From Catenaria anguillulae PL171 (lineage: Eukaryota; Blastocladiomycota; Blastocladiomycetes; Blastocladiales; Catenariaceae), in NCBI GenBank assembly GCA_002102555.1, contig MCFL01000122.1, forward strand, positions 1 through 64,000: a DNA stretch of 64,000 nt, in the 5' to 3' direction. The notes under the pieces are model-generated. The model was not told the origin of the DNA, ran no database searches, and worked only from the letters and a program-made list of their open reading frames with translations. Shown here piece after piece: positions 34,651 to 44,510 of this stretch (its first letter is position 1; each line of letters starts with the position of its first letter). The position numbers and the translations under genes are program-made.

Positions 34651-37635
34651 ATGCAACGTGTAGAAGCGACCATGAACCCCACCGCAAACTCAGTCCCATC
34701 GGGAAAGACACCTACCACCGCCGGACCGACGCCCTTATCGGGGGCGGACGTGATCCATACGCTGGCGCACCACCTCCGGTCGCTCTCCGTCTCCACATCC
34801 GCCGCTGCCGCTGCCGCAGCCCAGGAAAACACAAACAGCAACAAGAACAAGAACGGAAATGGAACCATTGTCGCTCACTGCTGTCCTTCACCACCCGCCG
34901 ATCCACCGCCACCTCCGCCTTCCAGCGCGACCCGCGATCGCGAGCCAGTGTTCCCATTCTCACCCCGCCCGTGGCCCCACCCTCGGCCGGCCGCTTTGCT
35001 GCCCGACCAACGTCCATCGTGGCATCCACCATCCACTCAAGTGCAACAGCCGCTGCCTCGCGCTATGACGCCTCCCTTGCACCCATGAACACGGTCACTC
35101 TCACTGCAGCAGCCGCCGGATCGACCATGATTCCTGGCCCAACTACACGCTGACACTCGACCCGATGCATTTGGCCTACTTGGAACACCGGTTCCGCACG
35201 TCGCCCCGTGTGCGCAAGTACCTCGGGCTCCCGCCCATGCCCAGTTCGGGCACTGCGGGGTCGATTGGTGCGTCACGGGACGCGAGTGGTGGTGGATGGG
35301 GTCTAGGGTCGTGGTTTGGCGGAACCAGATCAACAGCATCGCCGACAGTGCCTGCGGCAGAAGACCAGCAGCTGCTCTACATTTTCCAGTGCTTTGAGCA
35401 GCTCCGGTCATTGAGGTTGACGCCCGTGGCCAAGCGGCCAATAGCGGATTGGTCGCCCACAACGAGCGCAACCACGACGTCCTTGCACAATTTGTCCTCG
35501 GTCGAGTTCAAGGGCGTGTTGCCGAGCTCGGTGGATTTGACCGAGTTGAGCATGCAGATTACCGTGTTAGTCGTGCAATCGCATGTCGAATCGCTAGGTA
35601 TACTCATATGCAAGCAAGCTTACTCTGGAAGCATTCCAATCTGTCAACCAGACTAACCTGACGAGCTGTTATGTACAGATCAAGTCCTGACCTACCCCTC
35701 CTTTACGCGCCTATCCCTGCTCGACCTTTCGTCCAACTCACTGGCAGCGACCGACGCCACCATCCTTGCACGCGCGCCACTTCTGGCCGATCTCATCTTA
35801 CACGCCAACCAACTGACCGACTTTCCCGACATTTCTCCGCTCGCCCACCTGACCCACCTCGACCTCTCCTTCAACCAATCACTGCCCTCCCGCCCGCCTC
35901 CACAACTCCCCACTTGTCCCTGCAACGGCTTAATTTGCACGCCAACAAGGTCACCTCACTCGCTACGCTGCCCGATCTGTTCCCAAACCTAATCCAGCTC
36001 GTCGCATCCAAAAACCTCCTCGACCACATCCCCCCACTCTCGCGCCTCGCATCGCTCGCCGACGTGCAACTGTGGGGCAATCCAATCCACGAGGCTGACG
36101 ACACGGGCTACCGCGTGCAAATTGCCGCCCAGTTCCAGGACCGCGTCGCACATGTGGTGGTGGACGGCCAACGGCTCGTGCCATTACCGCCCATGCCCGG
36201 GAAAAGAAAGCAGGGTAGTGCGGCAACTGGAGTCAAGGCGCGGGTCGTCAAGCTGGAAGGGGATGGGGATGGGGGCGACCTTGGGTCGCCGCGGTCGCCT
36301 ACGAGTCCGCCAAAGGCTGGAAAGCGCAGTCCGTTGGCGAGCCAGGTGGATTTGGCCAATGTCAAGGAGGAGGATGAAGGCGAAGAGGTGGACGACCGGG
36401 TCAGCAGCCGTAGTGACTGGCGTAGTGCCGCCATGCGCCCGCCAACGCGGACAAACTCGGACCCGACCATGCGGCGCACGGCGCACGCGCCGACCTCGGC
36501 GCATGTTGGAGGCGGCACGACGGCCGCGGATGCGGCGCTTGCGGAAGAACGCATTCGTCGCAAGATTGACGAGCTCAAGAAGCAGGGTGGCGCGCAAAAC
36601 TGGATGCGCCAGATGGTGAGTGAAGCCGCGGGCAGGCAGCGGATGCCACATGCGGCAGTGGCCGCTTCACAGAGTGCCAGTGCGAGCGCCGATGTAGGTG
36701 ATGGAACAGCTGCGGGGCGCGTGGATACCGGCGCGCACACGCCTACTTCCGGAGTGGCGGGTTCGACTTCAGCTGGGTCACCCATTCATCGACCACGGTC
36801 AACGGGCAGTCTGAGACAGCAGGCGCCGGCCACATTGACGCCAGCTGTGCCCACAACGTCCAATACGCCGTCGCCAAGGCACGGACACGGCCGCAAACCG
36901 AGCACCACTGCATCTTACGCATCTCCCCCTCAACCAGCCTCGACTGACACTTTGCCACACAACCCTTCCTCCTCACATCCATCGCCCGCTCTCTCCCCAC
37001 CGCATAGTCCAACCATGGGCCACGCCGACTCTGCCCTTGCCACAACCCCACCGCGTCCTCCACAGCTCCACGCCCACATTGCCCACCACCAGAAACCACG
37101 ACGCTCACTTGCCAAACGCACGGCCTTGACCTATTCCCCCCTTCTGCTCTCGGACTCGCTCGTCGAGCTTCCGCTTGCAGACACGATCGCGGCGCGCATC
37201 ACATGCACGCCTGCCACGTGCTGGGGCCAGCTCACGTGTCGTGCGACACGCGCCGCGGGCATTGGGTATGTCACGGTCAAGTACGATGGAGAGCGTGCAG
37301 ACGAGGTGGCGAAACGATGGGCGCATGTGCTTGCACGCGAGGTCAAGGCGAATCAGGCGCGTGGTCATGTGGTGGATGTGTGTCCGAGGGGAGAGTGTGT
37401 CGTGTGTGGCGTGACCGGTTGGGTGCCGGATCATGTGGGCAAGCGGCGAAATCCCGCCAATGGAGATGTGGAAGGTGAGGGGGAGGTGGTGGTGGGTGAG
37501 GTGGACGGCAGAACCGGTCGGTACTTGGATGTGAGGGTCAGGGAAAAGAGTGGGGTAGGGGCAAAGGGACAGGTCGAGTGTGCCAAGTGTGGAACCGTTG
37601 TGGCGGTGTATTTTGGCACGTCGCTTGAGTCGTGA
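34651..37635 (+). CDS. Leucine-rich repeat protein, STK11IP/nischarin-like
   Basis: Large LRR protein. The N-terminal frame (ATG at 34651 or 34672) contains LSGADVIHTLAHHLRSLSVS and a low-complexity stretch. A second frame carries LTLDPMHLAYLEHRFRT. SVEFKGVLPSSVDLTELSMQ precedes an intron (about 35592-35679) leading into LRRs: LTYPSFTRLSLLDLSSNSL, PLLADLILHANQLTDFPDI, LTHLDLSFNQ, LSLQRLNLHANKVTSL, LIQLVASKNLLDHIPPL and LADVQLWGNPIHEADDTGYR, then a VVVDGQRLVPLPP cap as in STK11IP-type proteins. A long disordered Ser/Thr/Pro-rich region follows. The C-terminal domain has paired Cys motifs (GECVVCG and VECAKCG), possibly a zinc site. One-base frame breaks lie near 34870-34900, 35115 and 35895. 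Family placement is moderate confidence. Confidence 0.7.
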
Positions 37636-38154
37636 ATCAAGGTCGACATGTTGTAATATTTTGTCCGCACGAAGTCAGGAATTCTCGCGTTGGAGCAAGC
37701 TTGTGTGACACCGCGATCGAGGCACGCCCAGGTAGGCAAAGTGATGGATCGGTGCTGAAATGTACGACCCACCCCACAGAGCTCAATGATTAAAGTTTCC
37801 AATTCGCATTTTCTGGCTGCTTTGTCGGATGGCACTTTGCCAGAAGGAACATAACATGCTGAGAATCGAACGAAACAGAACAGACACGTCATGCACCGCC
37901 AGCCATAACAAAACTCGCCCTCTGCCCGCCATTCTCCCTTACCATCTGCTCGCGTCTTGAAATGCAGGAGCAATACCCATGCCATTGTCGCACAGAGGCT
38001 TGTTTTGTAACACTCTCTGCAGCTCGTCAGTCATCACAAGCTCGCCACTTGATCCTCTGCCGCGGACTTGCGAGTATCGGACACGATCAACTGGCTCCTT
38101 TTCCAGCAGAAACAGTTTGCATCCTCAACCCTACCCCCCGACGGACGAATCATA
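37636..38154. other. Intergenic, upstream of membrane protein copy B
   Basis: A 519-base spacer between two plus-strand genes, AT-richer than coding DNA. No gene is supported. Confidence 0.5.
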
Positions 38155-39377
38155 ATGGCAACTGTCGGTGGTCGCAATGCAGGAGATATTTTTGACCTGA
38201 TCCATTCGGGATTGGCGGGCGCATCCACAGTGTATGTCCAGTCACTCGTCCGCGGCAGTCGCTCCGCCAACGTCGAAACTGACCTTTCTCGGCCTCACGC
38301 GCATTCTGGTTCTAGCGCCGTCGTTTGGATGCTTAGCAAACGGAACATCTATGCCAAGTCGCGATTGGGCAAGCTCACCTTGCTCGTCATGGTCATGCTG
38401 GTCTTGCGGCACATCATCACCATTCGTGTGGAATCAACAAGTATTATACATGCCGCGGGTCACATTTGTGCGGGCCTTGTTGGGCAACGTGCTTGGGCCC
38501 ATGGTGACAAACTACTTCTTATGTGCGCTTTTTTGCCCGTCTGGCCTCTCGATTCGCGTTCCCACTAGCGCACTGATTGATTATTGTTGGACCCCAGACG
38601 AGCTCTTCATCAACATTGTCCTCAAGCCCAAGATTACCAACAAAAAGTCCCTTCAGCGTGTGCGCTGGACAATGCACCTGATCCAGCAGTGCGGAACTGT
38701 CGGCTTTGTCGGCTAGTACGGTTTGCTTCCCTCGCAGGTGTCTCGAGAACCTTGACATCAAATACTTACCCATCGATCCGTCGTACAGTGGCCTTTTCTT
38801 TATTCCCACGGTCGTCACGCCTCTTCGCTTCTGCGCCGCAGGCTATCCACCCAACAACGTGACGATTTTCGGCTCGGTCTGGGCCATGCTGGCCACCTCG
38901 TTCCAAGGATGCCTGTACATTGCCCTGCTCGCGCAATCGCGAAAGCTGACCACCAGTCAGTTCACTCCGCTCTTCAAGGTGACGGCCGTGAGCGGCTTGC
39001 TGCTAGCGCTGTGGCAGATATACGTGCAGATTGACATTTGGACGCAGCCCCAGACGGCCGACTGGAAGCCGATTCTCAATACCATTACGTTCACTTGGCG
39101 AGTAGTGAATACCGTGCTTATCAAGTATCTACGTCTCGCAAGCTTGAATGCATGTCTGTGGTGGGAGACAAACGCATCTAACTTTTGGACCTGCTTGTAC
39201 ATGACAGCAACTACCTGATTGGCCTGCGTGAGCGCTCAAAGTCGGTTGCCGCTACTTCGCACGCTGGGTCGCAGTCTCAGATGCAGTCGCAGCCCACCAC
39301 GGGGTCAAAGGCAGTCCCAATGCATCGCACACGTCTGTGCCACTCAAGGCGAGGACTGCATCCATGCGTGAGTGAGA
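38155..39377 (+). CDS. Multi-pass membrane protein, unknown family (copy B)
   Basis: Plus-strand paralogue of the gene at 29802-31091. ATG at 38155 starts MATVGGRNAGDIFDLIHSGL. It has the same order of segments and splice phases: AVVWMLSKRNIYAKS, GKLTLLVMVMLVLRHIITIR, FVRALLGNVLGPMVTNYFLY, ELFINIVLKPKITNKK, GLFFIPTVVTPLRFCAAG, NVTIFGSVWAMLATSFQG, FKVTAVSGLLLALWQIYVQI, ILNTITFTWRVVNTVLIN and NYLIGLRERSKSVAATS. A one-base frame break lies near 38440, between IRVES and the FVRALL segment. The 3' end is uncertain: the unshifted frame runs on to 39946, overlapping the opposite MCMBP-like gene, whereas a one-base shift gives a Ser-rich tail ending at 39377 (used here). The function is unknown. Confidence 0.65.
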
Positions 39378-39651
39378 CACTGGCCGCCGTTGAATTTCGG
39401 TTTGCGAATCCATGGTCGCATGATATGAAAGCGATCTTCAGGCAGCCTGATTCGATAGACTTCTACATTTCCGTGATGATATTGCTTGACGAAACCCGAT
39501 ACTTCATGTGTGGATTTCCTTGTTTCTTGATGTTGTTCCAACTCCCATGTCGTGGATGGCCGATATTGACGCCGTGTGAACGAATAATACATTACCTGCT
39601 CGACATGTACAAAAGAAAAACAAACAAGCATGAGCAAAAGGAACAAACTGC

Positions 39652-41432
39652 CTATCTCCTGGGCTCCGCCACGGCAGCGTTCTCCCCACTCGGCTCCCCA
39701 GCCTGCTTGACCTTGTGTCCCTCCTTGACCCTCCGAACCCTTTCCCTCCTCTCCGCATCCACCGTCCTCGCCCACTCCCACTCGTCCATCCCAACACTGG
39801 CCTTGCCCTTGGACCTACCGACCCTCCTCGCCAGCGCTAATTGCCAATGCAACTGCGCGGGCCCAGCATGCCCATCCAACGCCTCGGGCCATCCACGGCC
39901 GTGTTTGCACTGTCGCCCGCCACCGTGGCCTTGCGGCGGTCCGTAACATACGCGGCCTCGACCGCTTCCTGAACCTTGTCGACATCTTGGTCGGGCTGCG
40001 GCATCTTACACTCATTGCTGGCGCGCACATGTGCCACGTACGCCTTGATCAAGTGCTCGTCCACATCTTGAACCATGTCACTAGACGCATCGGCAGGCTC
40101 AACCACAACACGCACGCCGCGTGGGACCACCTCGCCACCAAGCGCATCCGTCACCAGTACTTGGTGTAGGCTGCAGGCAGTGCCACCTCCGTGTATGGAA
40201 ACACATACGGCAACGTGTGCGTCTTGAGCACCCGGTGCAGCACTTGCAAGTTGCGCACGGCCGTGTCGCCCAATTGGCCCGCCGTGAGGTCGCGGTCCGT
40301 CACGACAAGCAAGGACGATGTGGCGAGTTGCAATCGGCCAGCGGAAATGCCTTCTTCTTCTTCTTCGTCATTGTCATTAATTGCGTTGGCGTCGGCATCA
40401 AGTGACATGGCGCGCGGGGCAAATGTCAGTGTCGACAGTGTGGATTGCGTGAGTGACAAGGACGTTGCAGGAACGAGAGCAGCGAGGCAAGACCGTGCAC
40501 CCAGTCGCGGGACCCGATCCAGGTCTCGGTCGGGGGACTATCAGGGTGAGTGGGAGCGAGTGCGGCCACGAGAGCTCATCATCGGCGGCGGCAGTCGCTG
40601 GGTTTGCGACCGAGGCAGGCGTGTGCAGAATGTGCAAGAGCACGAGCTCGCGGCAAGGCGATCGTTGTGGAAGAAGCGTGCGGCAAGGTGATTGATGAGC
40701 AAGGTGCGTACGTCCGGCAACACAACATTGGCTGGCAAGTTGGACTTTGGGTTGTGTGCCGATGCAAGAGCACATGGATTGTGGGGACATTGTGCTGCTC
40801 ATCTTGATCGTCTTGGGCATTACCATTCCACTCCAAAATGCCCGTGACTGTGACGACGAGCCAAGGGCCGGCAAGGCGATTGCTGCTGCCGACTCGGTGG
40901 ATCCACCGACCCAGAAGCAGCCGCGGCTGCGGGTGCATCCGACAGCCTCGTATTGCCGGATAATACTTTGCCACACATGCTTGATGCCCAACGCCAGGCA
41001 GCGGATACTTGGTTTTGATTGCGCCCGGCATGACCCGATCCGCAGGCACGGGGCTCGCCTCATCGGGCACACTGACGAGGTAGACTGGCTGGCGATCGCC
41101 ATACTGCGTGATACGAGTACGTGGGTCGAGGATCGAGGGGGGGAGCTGGTCGACAAAGGCGCCAGAGCCTTGCTGGCCTGCAGACGAGTGGGTCACGTAA
41201 CGCAATGGGAAGATTTGTGGGGCAAGCGAGGTGTCTTGGACCATGGCGGTGAAGTTAACGAGGGTTCCAGACAGGGCAGGCAGCGAGGCAAAGCCGTGTG
41301 GTTAAGCGAGGGCAAGTCTTGGGCAGCAGCAGCCAGCTCGGGTTGCAAGGCAGACAGGGCGTCGGCGAGGGTCGCGTGGGCGCCCGACAAGAGCCAGGAG
41401 CGCGGATCGTTGAGGAGCGTCGAGGTGGACAT
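39652..41432 (-). CDS. MCM-binding protein (MCMBP)-like, frame-disrupted
   Basis: Matches the layout of mini-chromosome maintenance complex-binding protein, which binds MCM complexes in place of MCM2 and acts in replication and cohesion. ATG at 41430-41432 gives MSTSTLLNDPRSWLL. Further on are GTLVNFTAMVQDTSLAPQIF, DRQPVYLVSVPDEAS, KTKYPLPGVGHQACVAKYY, VTGILEW, VRTLLINHLAARFFHNDRLA, ELVLLHILHTPASVA, ISAGRLQLATSSLLVVTDRD, LPYVFPYTEVALPAAY and a C-terminal helical part (DEHLIKAYVAHVRASNE) ending AAVAEPRR. The frame changes at least four times (near 41290, 40770, 40650 and 40530) without obvious introns, so the copy is either damaged by assembly indels or a decaying gene. Orthology rests on motif order. 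Confidence 0.65.
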
Positions 41433-42225
41433 GTTGGTGTGCTGCATGTATGCGTGCATTAGCGTGATCATGACAGGTCGACGGAGACAGTGCGCGAGAT
41501 AAATACTTTACCTTACGTATTACATACGTTTACGACAGCGAGCGGATCGGCGACCCCTTCTTTTGCTGCTCGCGAACTCAGCCGATCACACCTTTTGCAC
41601 GGAACAAATCATATGTATGATATGGTACTACGAGGCAGACAACTACATAATGTATTGATTGTATTGAAAAGAAACCAATCCCTGGATATCACGTCAAGGG
41701 GGGCGGTGTATAATGTCAATGGAGCAAGGTCAAGAAAGTGACAGCAGGCGTTGCGAACCTGCTGCAAGCAAGCAGGTCCATCAGTCCAATCATGTCCCGA
41801 GTGAGGGAGCAGGACAGCGACAAGGAGGCAGCTGCTTACTGTATGGTTGACATGGGGGCAAGGAGAACAAAAAAACATGTCGGCCGTTGTGTATAAAAAA
41901 GTGAGGGCGAGATGGGATGGCGAAAAGCAGGGCGGCGACAACACAACAAGGAAAAAAAAAAAAAAAAAAAGGAACAGAGGGTTGATGGCTGGAATGTCGG
42001 GTGTAAAGAAGAAAAGGCGTGAGAGAGGGGGATACATACGAGAAACAAACGAGGAAAAGAAAAAGCAACCATATGATGCCATGATGCAAGCAGGAGGAAA
42101 GAGAGAAATGGATACGGCTACAGAATCAAACACGAGCGAGAGATCCCACTCTTAATGTTGTCCGGGCAACCGCAATTGCCTGGTCACGCCGGGTGCGTTA
42201 CCATTCAGCGGTGAACCGGTGCGGT
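41433..42225. other. Intergenic with long A-tract
   Basis: Lies upstream of the MCMBP-like gene (minus) and downstream of the mucin-like gene 2 (minus). An uninterrupted A-run of about 19 bases begins near 41953, and several A/G-rich purine tracts surround it (about 41940-42070). No coding frame is supported. Confidence 0.55.
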
Positions 42226-43346
42226 TCATCTCGACGCCGTACTGCTGCTGCTGTTGGTACACCCGCCGCCACCGGAATGATGCTGGTCGACGTAATGCAA
42301 TTCCTGCTGGCCAGTATGCTCGTTCATCCGGTACTCCATGCCCGGCGGTGCCTGCTGCATGTACTCGTCGTCGCGTTGCATGGTGGGCGCAAACGTAATA
42401 ACGCCATCCTCCTGGCCAGCCATGGCGGGCGCAACTGGCGAGGCGGCCGACATCATTGGGTACGCCTGCGGGTCGTATGCGCCTCCGTTTTGCATTTCGT
42501 AGCCGCCCGTTTGTTGAGGCGGCATGCCGGTGGGCATGTTGGGGTCGCCATACGCATACGCGCCGTACTCGGGAGCGCCCGCAGGCGGCATGGACGGGTA
42601 GCCTTGCATGGGCATGGACACGGGCACGCCGTATTGCTGCCCGGTGGTGGGCGGCGGGGTTGGGCCATACGGGTGCAAGGGAGGCGACTGCGGCGGTTGT
42701 GGGTTGGCATCCGACAATTCAACAAGTGTGACAACGCCACCAGCATACCCGGCAGATGCATTGCCCTTGCCCGCAGCGCCAGAGAAGCTTGGGCGCTGGG
42801 CAGAGCCCAATCCAGGCTGGAATGCACGCCCGCCCGCACCACCTGCACCGCCCGCAGTCGCGGCACCCGTGCCGCCAAATCCGCCGGGGCGGTACACGCG
42901 GTCGTTGCGCTTGTTGCGGACGCGGCCGCGGATAAAGCAAATAGCGCCAGCTAGCAGAGCAATGGCGCCGAGAATGGCGCCCGTGACGCCCCAAAATACG
43001 GGAGTGAAGATAGAGGATCCGCCATCGGTCGAGGCTCCCGTGGTGTTTGTGACGGTGCCGACCGAGGGAACGAGCTGCGAAAAGGTGACGGTGCCCGAGG
43101 TGGAGAGCGACCAGGACGAAGTGGTGAAGGTGGAGACGGTCGTCGAGACGGATTGCGTGGTTGTGGTCTTGGCGGGGCGGTGGTGGTCGCGGCAGACGAC
43201 GACGAGGTTGGCGGCTGGGTGGTGCTTGACGAGGTGATACGAGTCGTGGTGGTCGTGGTGGTGGCCGGTGGCGCGGACGTGCTTGAGGACGACTGCGGTT
43301 GGTCCGAGTTGTTGTCCGAGTTTGAGGGCGAGGGGCGGTCAGCCAT
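42226..43346 (-). CDS. Mucin-like single-pass membrane protein 2
   Basis: Ser/Thr/Pro-rich N-terminal region (MADRPSPSNSDNNSDQ, a poly-Thr run) followed, after a one-base frame break near 43180, by TTTTQSVSTTVSTFTTSSW and SLSTSGTVTFSQLVPS. One membrane helix (TPVFWGVTGAILGAIALLAG) is followed by a basic stop-transfer (RGRVRNKRNDR). The cytoplasmic tail is Gly/Pro/Tyr/Gln-rich (QQYGVPVSMPMQGYPSM, GAPEYGAYAYGD) and ends CTNSSSSTASR. The architecture is like fungal cell-wall stress sensors, but no WSC or other Cys domain is present. No signal peptide is evident from the ATG at 43344-43346. Confidence 0.68.
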
Positions 43347-44510
43347 GGTGTGGATTGATGATACAGTATGTCGGGCAGAGTGACGATGGATGGTGTGGAG
43401 AGACGGTGAGGGCAGAGCGGAGGAGAGAAGGAGAGACAAACGTCAGTCAGTCACTCGGTAATGATACTGATATTGATATGACGCTGTGGGAATGGGGGAA
43501 ATGTCACACAACTGGAGAGACAGAGTGCGTGTCCGAACATACCATGATGTGATGACGACTCGGAATGGGATGGCAACGAAACGGAGACAGGTGGATGCCC
43601 TTCTAGTCGTGGGGGGTGGGGGGGATGGGAGTGCGAGTGGAAAGTGGGAGGAGGAGGTCGGATGCGGAAAGAGAGAGTGCAACTATTTGCAGTGAGCGAG
43701 TTAGCGTTTGTGAATACTTGCTGTATGTGTCTACTTTTGGAGTCAAAGAGGCAGGCCACAAGTGGTCAGTCGGTGCTCTTTCTCTTGGCAAGGGTGTGTA
43801 TGGAGTGGTTGAAGAAAGCAACGGTCGGCGGTCGGGCCAGCCAAATGGCTGGCCGCCCGCCCTCGGACTGGGCTTGGTTGAGCGGTCGTGGGCTCAGACG
43901 TCGGATGGGATTGGCGGTGATGGCAGGGGCACAGGAACGGACCAAGTGCGACAAGTGACGCTTGCAGGTGGCAGTCTCGAGAGGAGAGGTTTTCGTATGT
44001 AACGCTGCAGCCAAGGCAAGGAAACTTCAAGTCTCAAGGGGGCGGTCTTGGGCTGGAGCGAGGCCACCCGCTTGTTGCCCTGTCATGCCGTCGCGGCGCA
44101 GCAGTGGCCGAAATGGAAAGGTCAAGGAAACACTTGAAACAATCGCGTGGCGTGTCGCGTCCCACTCACTCCCACTCCCTTGCCCAGCTTCCCCAGCCTT
44201 TGAGCCAGACGAAGGATCCGTGGACGCATGTAGGTACACGATGGAAAGCAGCGGCCAGCGAAAAAAATATCATACCTCGTATTTGTGTGTAATGACAGAT
44301 CACACATCAGGACATTATGTCTCACTTACTGCCTCATGTTCGCAACGTTCGCGGACGGCACCTGGCGGCGTTTGCGGGTGCGTACTTTGTCTCATGGTGC
44401 AACGCTTCACTTGGTTAAAACGTGCCGCACATGAAAATGCATATATGTATCTATACCTTGACGCCGAAAGACGCAACTCAAAGCATCCATAACTGGAAAT
44501 AAAGCGTGAC
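43347..44510. other. Intergenic, 1.16 kb
   Basis: Separates the mucin-like gene 2 from the 3' end of ABCA 2; both are on the minus strand. A G-run of 11 bases with one interruption lies near 43610-43623. Frames on both strands look like chance. Confidence 0.5.

Noticed and set aside
39635-39946. Plus-strand continuation of membrane protein copy B to 39946
   Set aside because: It overlaps the conserved C-terminal end of the MCMBP-like gene on the other strand and lacks similarity to copy A.
41609-42133. Minus-strand hydrophobic Phe-rich frame
   Set aside because: The hydrophobicity comes from A/G-rich purine tracts read in reverse (poly-Phe from the A-run); this is not a membrane protein.
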